Origin: Martinezella multihospitum
Lineage (GTDB): Bacteria; Pseudomonadota; Alphaproteobacteria; Rhizobiales; Rhizobiaceae
Direction of reading: 5' to 3'
DNA length: 64,000 nt
Assembly (NCBI RefSeq): GCF_900094585.1
Contig: NZ_FMAG01000004.1
Coordinates: 124,001-188,000 of the forward strand
The notes beneath the pieces are model-generated. The model saw nothing but the letters and a program-made list of their open reading frames with translations. It was not told where the DNA came from and ran no database searches. Made by a program: the position numbers and the translations under genes. Of the stretch, positions 1-8,526 are shown one piece after another. Numbering within the stretch: the first letter of the stretch is position 1; the number at the start of each line of letters is the position of its first letter.

Positions 1-1185
1 CTGCTTGGCGAGCACGTCGCCGACGGGTTGGTTCTGCAGCACGATCAGCTGGAAGCTGTCCATATAGACCTTGTTGAACTCACCGCCCTTGTCGCCGAGG
101 CCGACTGGGAGAAGCGAGATCACTGCATCCTTGGCCGACTGGGTCTTGGTGACGGCACCGGCGAGAAGTGCGACGCCCTTGTCGAGATCCGGCGGCAGCT
201 GGACGTTCAGCGTCGGGAAGAAGCCGACCTTGGACGCGGTGAGCAGCTGGATCTTCTGGGTCGTCAGTGTTTCGATGATCTTCATCGCGCCCGCCGCATC
301 CGGGGCACCCTTCGGGATCGAAAGGCCCGCGAGAACGGGCATGTATCCGCGCCCCTTCGGGCCGGCCGGAGACGGGAATACGACATAGTCGTCCGGCGAG
401 GCGGAAATGGCATTCTTCAGTCGGGCGACATGGTCCCAGGCGACCATGACTTCACCGGCGGCCAGCGGCTCCTGCATGAAGTCGTAATTGGTCGAGTTGG
501 GATTTACATAGGCCCAGAGCGCCTTGAGTTTCTCCCAGCCTGCCGCGGCATCGGCGTTCTTGAAGGTGCGCACTACGCCACCGGTGAAGGACGGGTAGAA
601 ATAACCCTGGAAGTAACGTGCCATCAGGCCCTTCGGGCCGGCCGGGAAGCCGATCTGCGGCTGGCCCGTCGCCTGCTGCATATTCTTGCCCCACTCGATC
701 AGCTGATCGTAGGTGATGGCGTTGATATCGGCGCCCTTCGGCAGGTATTGCAGGGCTTCCTTCTTGGCGGCCATGACATAGGTTGCCTGCATCCACGGAA
801 TGTATTGCTGGGTGGATTTGCCGAGCTTGCCGAGATCGAGGAGCGATTGCGGCATGCCGCCGGCGGCGAGCTTCTTGGCGAGATTATCAAGCGGTTCGAG
901 CTGATCCTTGTCGGCGAGTGGTGAAAGCTCACCGTGCAGCGCGCCGACCAGGCTGACGGTGTGCTTGCCGGCCTTGGCCTCGGCTTCCATGCGTACGGCG
1001 AACTGCGGCGGTTCCTCGACCACATAATCCACCTTGCCGGCATCCTTCAGCAGGTCCTGCCGCACCACGGTCGCCTCTTCGATCGGACGAAGCTGGGTGG
1101 ATACGAAAACCGTCTGGGCAAGTACCGGCGAAGCAAAGGCCAGCACAGTGGAAGCCAGAATTCCGAATGACGTGATAGGTTTCAT
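1..1185 (-). CDS. ABC sugar-type substrate-binding protein (partial, runs off left edge)
   Basis: Periplasmic solute-binding protein of the family 1 (sugar/polyol) type, feeding a CUT1 ABC importer whose other genes must lie beyond the window. The ATG is at 1185, preceded by a strong AAGGAGG-type ribosome site. The first ~23 residues form a Sec signal peptide ending at SPVLAQ. The frame stays open for 395 codons with no stop, so the 3' end is outside. The body has a family-1 look: an IPWMQATYVMAAKKEAL stretch near residue 140, and PAGPKGRGYMPVLAG then GLSIPKGAPD in the second lobe. It follows the LacI-type gene on the same strand by 44 bases, so regulator and transporter probably share one transcript. 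Substrate unknown. Family call is firm. Confidence 0.85.
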   Translation of the reverse strand, partial: MKPITSFGILASTVLAFASPVLAQTVFVSTQLRPIEEATVVRQDLLKDAGKVDYVVEEPPQFAVRMEAEAKAGKHTVSLVGALHGELSPLADKDQLEPLDNLAKKLAAGGMPQSLLDLGKLGKSTQQYIPWMQATYVMAAKKEALQYLPKGADINAITYDQLIEWGKNMQQATGQPQIGFPAGPKGLMARYFQGYFYPSFTGGVVRTFKNADAAAGWEKLKALWAYVNPNSTNYDFMQEPLAAGEVMVAWDHVARLKNAISASPDDYVVFPSPAGPKGRGYMPVLAGLSIPKGAPDAAGAMKIIETLTTQKIQLLTASKVGFFPTLNVQLPPDLDKGVALLAGAVTKTQSAKDAVISLLPVGLGDKGGEFNKVYMDSFQLIVLQNQPVGDVLAKQ

Positions 1186-1229
1186 ATTCTCTCCTCCTTC
1201 ATTGTTTTTGTCTGTGATGCACTGTCTGC

Positions 1230-2240
1230 TCATGTCACCTTCATCGGACGGCGATGGCTGTCGCGATCGATGAATTCGATCGCGTGAAGCTCCTGCAATT
1301 CCTCCGCAGGCTCGCCGGCGATCGCCCGCAACAGCAGCGAGGCGAAGCTCGCACCGAGGTTTTCGCCGGTCATGCGCATGGTCGACAGGGAAGGGCTTGT
1401 GAAGGCGCCTGTCGGCAGGTCGTCGTGACCGACAATGCTGATCGCGTCGCCGCCGTCGATCTCGCGTAGTGCTCTGAGCGCTCCGATTGCCATTTCGTCC
1501 GTGGAGCAAACGAGCGCGGTGGGACGCGAAGGCTGCCGGAGCAATTCCAGTGCGGCGAGATAACCGCCCTGTTCCGTGGGCGCGCTTTCGGCGCAGAGAT
1601 CGGCATTCAGACCTGCCTCGTCCATCGCGGCCTTCCAGCCCGTGCGGCGCACATGTGCGAAGTAATATTCCTGCGGCCCGGCAACATGGCCGATGCGGCG
1701 GTGACCGGCGGCTTGAAAACGGACCGTTGCCGCGTGGAACCCGGCAAAACCGTCGCCGTCGATATAGGGATGCGGCACGAGGCTTTCGGTGCGGCCGTTG
1801 GTAACGAAGGGAATGCCGCGCGACTGGAGAAATTCGACGCGTTCGTCCTGCCGCCTGGTGCGGACGAGAAGCATGGCGTCGACGCGGCGGCCATCAACGA
1901 AACGACGGCAGATGTCGAGTTCGCTTTCACCGCGTGGCACAGGCGCGATGACGAGATTGAGGCCAGCACTCGCAAGATGCTCAGCACAGCTGGAGAGCAT
2001 GTCGAGGAAATGCGGCGGACCGATATGGCCGGGGTCGCTCGGCAGCGTGATGGCAACCAGTTCCGCACGTTGCTTCCTTAGCCTACGTGCCGATGCGTTC
2101 GGGCGGTAGCCAACTATTTCTGCAGCCTCTCTCACCCGCTTCCGGGTTGCGGCAGAGACATCGTCGTAACCGTCGAGTGCACGGGAAACCGTGGTGATCG
2201 ACAGTCCGAGGGACTGTGCAAGCTGCTTGAGGTTTGCCAA
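1230..2240 (-). CDS. LacI-family transcriptional regulator
   Basis: DNA-binding repressor with a sugar-binding-protein-like effector domain. The N-terminal helix-turn-helix is clear (LKQLAQSLGLSITTVSRALDG, residues ~4-24, hinge helix RPNASARRLRKQ near 50), followed by a periplasmic-binding-protein fold to residue 336. I place the start at a TTG at 2240 because GGAGG lies six bases upstream and LacI proteins begin just before this helix. The longer frame from 2261 would add seven residues without family support. Two near-identical palindromes lie 32-67 bases upstream, so it very likely represses itself and the downstream binding-protein gene. The inducer is probably the sugar imported by that system. 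Confidence 0.9.
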   Translation of the reverse strand: MANLKQLAQSLGLSITTVSRALDGYDDVSAATRKRVREAAEIVGYRPNASARRLRKQRAELVAITLPSDPGHIGPPHFLDMLSSCAEHLASAGLNLVIAPVPRGESELDICRRFVDGRRVDAMLLVRTRRQDERVEFLQSRGIPFVTNGRTESLVPHPYIDGDGFAGFHAATVRFQAAGHRRIGHVAGPQEYYFAHVRRTGWKAAMDEAGLNADLCAESAPTEQGGYLAALELLRQPSRPTALVCSTDEMAIGALRALREIDGGDAISIVGHDDLPTGAFTSPSLSTMRMTGENLGASFASLLLRAIAGEPAEELQELHAIEFIDRDSHRRPMKVT

Positions 2241-2271
2241 GATCGTCCTCCAGAACGGCACAAAAGATTCT

Positions 2272-2307
2272 CCAAAACGTTTTGGGAGTCAAGTCAAAAC
2301 GTTTTGG
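2272..2307. promoter_or_regulatory. Tandem LacI-type operator pair
   Basis: CCAAAACGTTTTGG at 2272-2285 is a perfect 14-bp palindrome. CAAAACGTTTTG at 2295-2306 repeats its 12-bp core. The central CG steps are 22 bp apart, about two helical turns, so dimers would sit on the same DNA face. Both lie just upstream of the LacI gene start. The even palindrome with a central CG is the classic LacI/GalR operator form. Confidence 0.8.
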
Positions 2308-2449
2308 ATTTCATCTTCCGCGATCAGGGTTGGCGAGCTTGCATGCCAACCCTGATCTGGCCCAGGCCGACTAGGCGTCGGCAGCTCGATGCGCTCGATC
2401 TGCGCAAAGCAGCTAAAAATCTTGGAGGAGGGCACTGAGCGGTGCGCTT

Positions 2450-3147
2450 CTACGTCGCCCCTTTTTTGGCGGTATATTCAGAGACAATATCGAGGAAACG
2501 CGCGGCGGGCGACGAAAGGTCCGGTGATAACCAGGTGGCGGCAATCGGCAAATCCGGCGGCTCCGGTTCGATCGAGTGGAACGCCACGCCGGGTCGTCCG
2601 ACCGCCGCAATGCCATCGGTGACGAAACCCATGCCCACGCCTGCCGCGACAAGACCAGTGAGCGTCGTCATCGGTGTGACCTCCTGAACGATATCGCGAT
2701 GGGCGGATGCAATATCCTCAGATTGATGCGACCGGCCAGCAAGGCCTGCTCCAATGCCGGTGAATTCATCTCGGTCAGTTCGACCGTTATGTCCGGATAT
2801 CGGGCGCGAAAGGCATGCACGGCCTCAGGCAGCGTGCCATAGAAGGCTATGACAGTGAAACCGAGCCGCAGCCGCCCAATCTCGTCCTACACGGCGCGCA
2901 GCGCTCTCGTTTTCGCGAGGTTTGCGTTTGCCACGGCTGCGCGCGCGGGATCAAGAAATGCCGCTCCCGCTGCCGTTAATGCCACGCCACGGCGATCGCG
3001 TTCGAACAGTGTCGTGCCGACCTCTTCTTCCAGCACGCGAATGCGTTGACTGAGTGCGGGCTGGGTGAGGTTCAGCCTCTCGGCGGCCCTGCGAAAATGC
3101 AGGTCCTCGGCAACCGCGACGAAGCAGGCGAGCGAACGGATATCCAT
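2450..3147 (-). pseudogene. Decayed LysR-family regulator gene
   Basis: The ATG at 3147 opens a typical LysR helix-turn-helix (MDIRSLACFVAVAEDLHF, then AAERLNLTQPALSQRIRVLEEE). The frame hits an in-frame TAG at 2887-2889, inside the linker helix. The same frame continues after the stop as recognisable LysR effector domain (DEIGRLRLGFTV, then LLAGRINLRILHPP). It then jumps at about 2690-2700 into another frame reading IVQEVTPMTTLTGLVAAG, which is the distal part of the same domain and ends at 2450. The section normally between these blocks, roughly 80-90 residues, is missing. One nonsense codon plus a frame-disrupting internal deletion make this a dead gene. It diverges from the truncated gene at 3277, probably its former target. 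Confidence 0.85.
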
Positions 3148-3276
3148 CCGATATTGATGCGATTTAATAATCACAGAGTCCAGTATTCCAATTGGATTCA
3201 AATCAGAATTGAGGCCAATGTCCCTTGAGACCGGAGTTGGCTGACGTGTGATTGCGCGGTCCATAAGGAGTTAAAA

Positions 3277-3660
3277 ATGCATCTTGATATCTTGATCGGT
3301 TCGCTCGCCGTCACTCTGGGTTGCGCCGCCTCCCTGAACGCAGCCGCGACGGAGACGGCGGATCTGCTGCGTCGGATCTCGGCGGGAACCGTCGCCGCTA
3401 TTTCCGACGGCGATTTCGTGGGGAAGACCTATGCGACGGGTCTGCTGGCTCCCGCCGATGGCGATTATCGCGATCTGCTGACGGTCCTCTCAATTGTGGA
3501 CGGCAATGTCGTCACAGGAACCCTGCCTGTATCGAACTCCGTTACAGCCGCTCCGGAAATCCTTGCGCTCACATCCGGCGGGCGCACCGCCTTTGTGACC
3601 GAACGGTGTTCATTTGTGTCGCGATTTCACCCAGTTTTGCATTTCGCTGTGACCCTCTAA
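3277..3660 (+). pseudogene. Truncated exported beta-propeller (lactonase-like) gene
   Basis: The ATG has a good ribosome site (AAGGAGTTAAAAATG) and an N-terminal signal peptide ending near LNAAATE. The part to about residue 110 reads like the first blades of a lactonase/YVTN-type beta-propeller: VLSIVDGNVVTGTLPVSN, then APEILALTSGGRTAFVTER. After that the sequence becomes unrelated and stops at residue 127, whereas such proteins have 350-450 residues. The 3' two thirds therefore seem lost. The neighbouring divergent LysR gene is also broken, so both probably decayed together. A short functional protein cannot be excluded, but I consider it a remnant. Confidence 0.5.
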
Positions 3661-3813
3661 CGATATCGATATAGCAAATTCCTCAATGGGTTCACGACGA
3701 CTGAATGGATTAACGCCAAATGAAAAATACGGGTCAGAGCGTTGTGAAACTCGACGCATTGGCGTTTTCTATCGTTTGTCCCGTAGTAGACCACAGCTGA
3801 CCTCTTAATCGTT

Positions 3814-4569
3814 TCACCGCGCGCTGTAGCCTCCGTCAGCCATGAGGATATGCCCGGTGACAAAGGACGCATGTGGGCTCGCAAGATATATGATCGCGTC
3901 TGCTATCTCGGCGGGTTCAGCCCATCGTCCCAGGGGGTGGGCACTCTTGATGGCTGCCTCTCCGGCTTTCGGATTTTCCAATCCTTCGAGGTATCGTGTC
4001 AGGAATGGCGTGTTGATCGAGCCGGCGCCCACGGCGTTGACGCGAATACCTTTCGGCGCATAGTCGATTGCCATCTGTCGAACGAGCTGCAACAGCGCGC
4101 CTTTGGCCGCACAGTATGCGGCTTGTTCGGGGAGGCCCACGACGCTTGAGATCGAGCCGGTTGCGACGATCGAGCCGGACTGCCTTTCGATCATGGAGGG
4201 GAGGGCTCGTCTCGCCATCAGGAAGAACGCCTTGGCATTCGCGTTCATGACGCTGTCCCATTCCTCCTCGCTGGTATCGTGTACCGATTTCGAGATGATG
4301 AAGCCTGCATTGTTGATCAGGACATCGACCGGGCCGAAAGCATTTTCCGCGCGGTTGAAAATTCGTTCGACATCATCCGCTCGCGTAACGTCCGCCGCGA
4401 CGGTGACGATGCGGTCCGGCGCGAGGTTTTCGAGATCCTGCACCGATGATGTGATGTCGGTCGCGCAGATGCGCGCGCCTTGTTCCAGTAGTTTCACCAC
4501 GACTTCGCGGCCGACACCGCCAGCGGCGCCTGAAACCACGACGACTTGTTCAGCGAAGGATGAGCTCAT
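3814..4569 (-). CDS. SDR-family oxidoreductase
   Basis: Classical short-chain dehydrogenase/reductase of 251 residues, using NAD(P) to oxidise an alcohol or reduce a ketone in the cytoplasm. The cofactor motif is at the N-terminus (SGAAGGVG), then NNAG near residue 90, catalytic Ser in TGSIS near 143 and YCAAK near 157. The end DGGYSAR is typical. I choose the ATG at 4569 (MSSSFAEQ) rather than 4611, because the SDR beta strand begins a few residues later. It lies 54 bases downstream of the SMP-30 gene on the same strand. A sugar or hydroxy-acid dehydrogenase acting with a lactonase is plausible, but the substrate is not visible. Confidence 0.88.
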   Translation of the reverse strand: MSSSFAEQVVVVSGAAGGVGREVVVKLLEQGARICATDITSSVQDLENLAPDRIVTVAADVTRADDVERIFNRAENAFGPVDVLINNAGFIISKSVHDTSEEEWDSVMNANAKAFFLMARRALPSMIERQSGSIVATGSISSVVGLPEQAAYCAAKGALLQLVRQMAIDYAPKGIRVNAVGAGSINTPFLTRYLEGLENPKAGEAAIKSAHPLGRWAEPAEIADAIIYLASPHASFVTGHILMADGGYSAR

Positions 4570-4623
4570 TTGTTTGGTTCCCTTAGTGAAGCTTACAGAT
4601 TGGATGATCACGATCGAGATGGC

Positions 4624-5550
4624 CTAGGTCGCCGCCGGGCGAGCCATCGCCCTGGTTTGCAGGAAGACGGCATAGAGGCTCTGGGTCGCGCAGATGAACA
4701 GGCGGTTTTTCTTGGCGCCGCCGAAGACGACGTTGGCGGTCGTTTCCGGGATGCGGATCTTGCCTAGCAATTCCCCTTCGCTGCTCAGGCAATGAACACC
4801 GTCGCCCGCACCGACCCATATGTTTCCCTTTTCATCAAGGCGCATGCCGTCATAGATGCCCTGATCGCATGTCGCCAGGATCCGATGTTTACCCAGCGTC
4901 TTGCCGTCCGGTGCGACGTCGAATTCGCGAATATGTCTAGGACCATCAGCACTATGGGTAGCGCCGCTGTCGACAATGTAGATCTTCGACTCGTCATGAT
5001 TGAAGGCAAGGCCGTTTGGTTTGGCCAAATCGTCTGCAATGATCGAGACGTGGCCGTCGGCGGGGTCGACGCGGTAGACGTTGGAGCTGCCGATCTCGGA
5101 CGGGCTTCGATGTCCTTCATAGTCATTGTCGATGCCGTAGGTCGGGTCGCTGAACCAGATGGCGCCATCGGACTTTACCACGACGTCGTTCGGGGAATTC
5201 AGTCGTTTGCCTTGATAGTGCGATGCGAGGACGCTTAGAGAACCGTCGTGCTCGACACGCGAGACGCTGCGTGATCCATGTTCGCATGCGATCAGCCGGC
5301 CTTCGCGGTCGATGGTATGCCCATTCTGAAATCCGCAAGGACTCTCGAATATCGAAACGGAATTGTTCGTCTCGTCCCAGCGCATGAGCCGATCGTTGGG
5401 TATGTCCGCAAAAAGCAGGTAACGGCCTGCGGCGAAATATGCCGGCCCCTCGAGCCACCGCCCGCCGGTCCATAGTTTCTCGACATGAACGTTCGGAAGG
5501 ATCAGGCTCCGAAAGCGGTCGTCATGAATTTCAAAAGCGTCGGAAAACAT
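4624..5550 (-). CDS. SMP-30/gluconolactonase-family lactonase
   Basis: Six-bladed beta-propeller metal-dependent lactonase of 308 residues, normally hydrolysing sugar or other lactones. Family blocks are visible: EGPAYFAAGRYLLFADIPNDR near residue 35 (metal-binding Glu), NSPNDVVVKSDGAIWFSDPTYG near 120-140, and KPNGLAF near 185 with a metal-binding Asp region later (YDGMRLDEKGNIWVG near 240). The start at 5550 has GGGAGG five bases upstream. No signal peptide, so cytoplasmic. It is transcribed divergently from the flavin reductase/monooxygenase operon, and identical palindromes lie at both ends of the shared intergenic region, so the two operons are probably co-regulated. Its product may be the substrate of the SDR downstream. 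Confidence 0.88.
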   Translation of the reverse strand: MFSDAFEIHDDRFRSLILPNVHVEKLWTGGRWLEGPAYFAAGRYLLFADIPNDRLMRWDETNNSVSIFESPCGFQNGHTIDREGRLIACEHGSRSVSRVEHDGSLSVLASHYQGKRLNSPNDVVVKSDGAIWFSDPTYGIDNDYEGHRSPSEIGSSNVYRVDPADGHVSIIADDLAKPNGLAFNHDESKIYIVDSGATHSADGPRHIREFDVAPDGKTLGKHRILATCDQGIYDGMRLDEKGNIWVGAGDGVHCLSSEGELLGKIRIPETTANVVFGGAKKNRLFICATQSLYAVFLQTRAMARPAAT

Positions 5551-5623
5551 CTGTCCCTCCCAGGCTCATCGCAAGCGGCCGACTGCCTTGTCGTTTTCCC
5601 TCAATACTTCTCTCGGAGCATAA

Positions 5624-5640
5624 TGCAGATTATCTACAAT
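5624..5640. promoter_or_regulatory. Palindromic operator, copy 1 (gluconolactonase side)
   Basis: Near-palindrome TGCAGATTATCTACAAT lies 74 bases upstream of the SMP-30 gene. Positions 5625-5640 are an exact reverse complement of positions 5889-5904 on the other side of the same intergenic region. The odd-length TTG-N-A-GAT-N-ATC-T-N-CAA form fits a GntR/FCD-type operator. The GntR gene at 11988 carries a similar site. Confidence 0.65.
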
Positions 5641-5889
5641 ATGCAACCCATGCAGAGGGTTCGCCACAAGAGAGCTCGAGTGGTCCTTGCCTTGGAGGAA
5701 CCGGAAGGAAACCTCAAAGCTAAACCTCTGCCACGGGGGAGGGGCGATCTCGGTACTGCGTGCGGAACCAGATTAATGGTCTTCGCGATTTGAAATTGTC
5801 TGCAGATGATCGCGCCAGATGTAATTTTATGAGTAAACTTAAATGGTTAAATACAAACTTCCCTCATCGCGGATTCGTGTGTTGACGGA

Positions 5890-5906
5890 TTGTAGATAAT
5901 CTGCAA
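5890..5906. promoter_or_regulatory. Palindromic operator, copy 2 (monooxygenase side)
   Basis: TTGTAGATAATCTGCAA is symmetric around position 5898 except for one base pair. It lies 30 bases upstream of the flavin reductase start and repeats, inverted, the element at 5624-5640. Between the two copies (5641-5889) I see no gene. This stretch holds the divergent promoters. Confidence 0.65.
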
Positions 5907-5935
5907 ACTTAAATGCACTTGAATGGGAGCATCCA

Positions 5936-6439
5936 ATGCGCGACCAGAATGAAGAAAACTTCCGCCAATCCATGCGGCGCCTCGCGGCCACCGTTTGCGT
6001 CATTTCCTGCCAGAACGAGGGGATACGGCATGGCATCACCGTGACTTCGGTGACGTCGCTATGCTTCTCGCCGCTTTCGATCCTCGTGTGCATCAATCAG
6101 AAGGCTTCGGTGCTGGCGCCGCTGCACGACGAAAAGCGCTACTGCATCAATCTTCTGCAGGCATCGCAGGTCGAGATCTCGCGGCGTTTCAGCGGGGGTG
6201 TTCCCGCCAGCGAGCGTTTCCTCGATGGCAGTTGGGAGCTTGAGGGCGGAATTCCTTATCTCGCCGACGCTCAGGCCAATCTCTTCTGCGAGATCGACAG
6301 GGCCTACAGCTATTCAACACACGACATCATCATCGGCAGGGTCAGCAATTCGCGCTTCGCTGCCGAGGTTTCGCCACTGATCTACCAGGATGGGATCTAC
6401 GCGGTCGGCGCTCCGATCCCTCTTTCGAACGCGGCTTGA
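5936..6439 (+). CDS. Flavin reductase (RutF/HpaC-like)
   Basis: NAD(P)H-dependent FMN/FAD reductase supplying reduced flavin to a partner monooxygenase. At 167 residues it matches the RutF/HpaC size. The flavin-reductase-like split barrel is recognisable by FRQSMRRLAATVCVISC at the N-terminus, GITVTSVTSLCFSPLSILVCIN near residue 35-55, and the C-terminal block DIIIGRVSN with PLIYQDGIYAVG. The start has GGGAG seven bases upstream. The next gene, 55 bases downstream, encodes a luciferase-like monooxygenase, so the pair should form a two-component flavin monooxygenase. An operator palindrome sits just upstream. Confidence 0.9.
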   Translation: MRDQNEENFRQSMRRLAATVCVISCQNEGIRHGITVTSVTSLCFSPLSILVCINQKASVLAPLHDEKRYCINLLQASQVEISRRFSGGVPASERFLDGSWELEGGIPYLADAQANLFCEIDRAYSYSTHDIIIGRVSNSRFAAEVSPLIYQDGIYAVGAPIPLSNAA

Positions 6440-6494
6440 ATGGCCGGAGAGCATTGGCGCTCCAGCGCCTCGGAATGTTTTTTAGGAGAATGAC

Positions 6495-7586
6495 ATGCAA
6501 CTCGGCTTATTCAGCCTTATGACCCTTCGCGACCATCCCGACGGTGCCGTCGGCGTCATGCGCGATACGAAGAAGATGGTCCAGACCGCCGAGGAATTGG
6601 ACTTCGATATTGCCTGGTTTGCCGAGCACCACTTCGCCAACTATTCGAGTTCACCATCGCCGCTGATGATGTGCTCTTATGCGGCGGGCTGGACAAAGAA
6701 GATCAAGCTTGGGCCGGGGGTTATCGTGCTGCCGCTCTACAATCCCCTGCGCGTTGCCCAGGAGATCGCGGTTGCCGATACGCAAATGGAAGGGCGCCTG
6801 GTCGTCGGTATGGGAACCGGCTACCAGCAATATGAATTCGACCGCTATGGTGCGGCCATAGAAGACAAGGTCGACGTCTTCCTGGAATATTGGGACGTCA
6901 TCGAGAAAGCATTGGTCGACGGGGAAGTCGAATATAAGGGCAAGTTCTTCAGTGTTCCCAAAACGAGCTTTGCGGTCAGTACACAACAGAAGCCGTTGCC
7001 GCCGATCTTCGTGACGTCGTCGCATCCCAAGCTGCTAGACAGATTCAAGAGGTGGAATGCGACACCGTTCATTGCGGCAAGTACCCTGGGCTCACCCGTA
7101 TTGTACAAAATGGGAGACGGGCTCAATAAGGCTTGGGAATCCATCGGCGAGAATCCGCTGAAGAAGCCACTGGCGATCATGCAGTATGTCAACATCACCG
7201 ACAGCCGTAGCGAAGCGCTCGCTGTCGGCGAACGCGCCCGTTATGTCGGTCGCATGGCTTACCATCTTCGACAGGCCGAGTTACCCGTCGACGACAAGGG
7301 CTACATCCGCGACGAACCTTATGACGGCGAGTATACACTCGATCAATATGCAGACAACATGGTGGTCGGCGATCCGTATGTGGTTGCAGAAAAGATGATC
7401 GCCGATATCAAGCGGCTTAATCCTAGCAACTATACGTGCAACTTTTCCTTTGGATGTATGCCGATTGAAAAGGCGCACAATTCGATCATGCGGTTCAAAA
7501 AGGAGGTGGTGCCGCTGATTGAAAAAGAACTTGGCCCTCTCTCGGACATCGCAGTCGAGAATAAGCCAGTGAAGAAAGCGAGCTGA
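6495..7586 (+). CDS. LLM-class flavin-dependent monooxygenase
   Basis: Bacterial-luciferase-like TIM-barrel monooxygenase of 363 residues that uses reduced FMN from its partner reductase and O2. Hallmarks are the N-terminal strand MQLGLFSLMTLRDHP, the block AEELDFDIAWFAEHHF near residue 35-48, and LGPGVIVLPLYNPLRVAQE near 72-90 followed by GRLVVGMGTG. The ribosome site AGGAG lies eight bases before the ATG. Family members include RutA (pyrimidine ring opening), alkanal and type II Baeyer-Villiger enzymes, so the chemistry could be C-N cleavage or lactone formation. The context (flavin reductase, RidA, amino-acid-type importer) favours a nitrogen-containing substrate. Confidence 0.88.
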   Translation: MQLGLFSLMTLRDHPDGAVGVMRDTKKMVQTAEELDFDIAWFAEHHFANYSSSPSPLMMCSYAAGWTKKIKLGPGVIVLPLYNPLRVAQEIAVADTQMEGRLVVGMGTGYQQYEFDRYGAAIEDKVDVFLEYWDVIEKALVDGEVEYKGKFFSVPKTSFAVSTQQKPLPPIFVTSSHPKLLDRFKRWNATPFIAASTLGSPVLYKMGDGLNKAWESIGENPLKKPLAIMQYVNITDSRSEALAVGERARYVGRMAYHLRQAELPVDDKGYIRDEPYDGEYTLDQYADNMVVGDPYVVAEKMIADIKRLNPSNYTCNFSFGCMPIEKAHNSIMRFKKEVVPLIEKELGPLSDIAVENKPVKKAS

Positions 7587-7647
7587 TACGACTATAGGCA
7601 GTCTCGCAAATTAGTTCAACCAAGTAAGATAAAAAGGGGAACTTAAC

Positions 7648-8472
7648 GTGAAGAACTATGTCAAAATATTGCTTGCCACGGCTATGTTTGCGGCCGGGAT
7701 GATATCCCATGCCAATGCAGAATCTGCCCTGGACAAGATCATACAATCGAAGAAGTTGCGTTGCGGCACCATGTTGGACGATCCGCCAGCGGGCTTCCGA
7801 GACCAGAACAATCAGCCGGACGGTTATGACGTCACCTACTGCAAAGACATGGCTAAAGCACTGGGTGCAGAGGTGGAGATTGTCGAAACGCCATCGCCGG
7901 ACCGGATCCCTGCTCTGGTTTCGAATCGCATTGACGTGTTGATTTCATCGACAACACCGACGGCTTCACGCGCGCTGACGGTGGGCTTTACGCAGCCGTA
8001 CACCAACAATATCATGGTGGTCGTAACGCGGAAGGAGACGGGCATAACCCAATACTCCGATCTGAAATCCAAGAAACTTGGCAGCGTCGTGGGCGCGACA
8101 CCCGAGCAGCTGTTCAAGCAAGAGCTTGCGAGTGGCTGGCAGAAAACCGGCGCCACGTACACAGGCTATGCGAGTGACGCCGAGTCATATCTGGCACTGC
8201 AGCAGGGCAAGCTTGATGCGATTGTGATTTCTGCAGGTGTGTTCCACGCCCTCGAGCAAAGTGGTCAGTTTCCAGAATTCATCCAGGCCGGCGTTGCTCC
8301 GTTGGCGGATTTCGGCTCCATCGCGGTTCATCGCGACGACCAGCAATTTTTGAACTGGGCACGGGTGTTCATTTTCCAACAGGAGACGAGCGGGCGTCGA
8401 GCTGAAGTCTACAAGAAGTATTACGGCGATGGTCCGCTACCCTCGTTGAACTCGAATGGCGTCAGTTTCTAA
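7648..8472 (+). CDS. Amino-acid-type ABC substrate-binding protein (family 3)
   Basis: Periplasmic receptor of 274 residues. The GTG start has AAGGGGA upstream. The signal peptide ends at SHANA near residue 24. Family-3 motifs follow: LDKIIQSKKLRCGTM, then PDGYDVTYCKDMAKALGAEVE, and PALVSNRIDVLISSTTPTASRAL near residue 90-105. Two permeases and an ATPase follow on the same strand, completing a polar-amino-acid-type importer. A 10-bp hairpin right after the stop separates it from the permeases, as is common where the binding protein must be more abundant. The ligand is likely the substrate of the monooxygenase pathway. Confidence 0.9.
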   Translation: MKNYVKILLATAMFAAGMISHANAESALDKIIQSKKLRCGTMLDDPPAGFRDQNNQPDGYDVTYCKDMAKALGAEVEIVETPSPDRIPALVSNRIDVLISSTTPTASRALTVGFTQPYTNNIMVVVTRKETGITQYSDLKSKKLGSVVGATPEQLFKQELASGWQKTGATYTGYASDAESYLALQQGKLDAIVISAGVFHALEQSGQFPEFIQAGVAPLADFGSIAVHRDDQQFLNWARVFIFQQETSGRRAEVYKKYYGDGPLPSLNSNGVSF

Positions 8473-8482
8473 ACGTAAGCCT

Positions 8483-8510
8483 CCTGCCGGCATGCAGCTT
8501 TGCCGGCAGG
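8483..8510 (+). promoter_or_regulatory. Intra-operon hairpin after binding-protein gene
   Basis: CCTGCCGGCA (8483-8492) and TGCCGGCAGG (8501-8510) form a perfect 10-bp stem with an 8-base loop. No T-run follows, so it looks like an mRNA-stabilising or partial-attenuation element raising binding-protein expression relative to the permeases, rather than a full terminator. Confidence 0.6.
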
Positions 8511-8526
8511 CGTTTGAGGTGCTTGA

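Noticed and set aside
28..924. 298-codon plus-strand frame at the left edge
   Set aside because: Antisense shadow of the binding-protein gene, whose minus-strand frame is open to the window edge with a signal peptide and a strong ribosome site.
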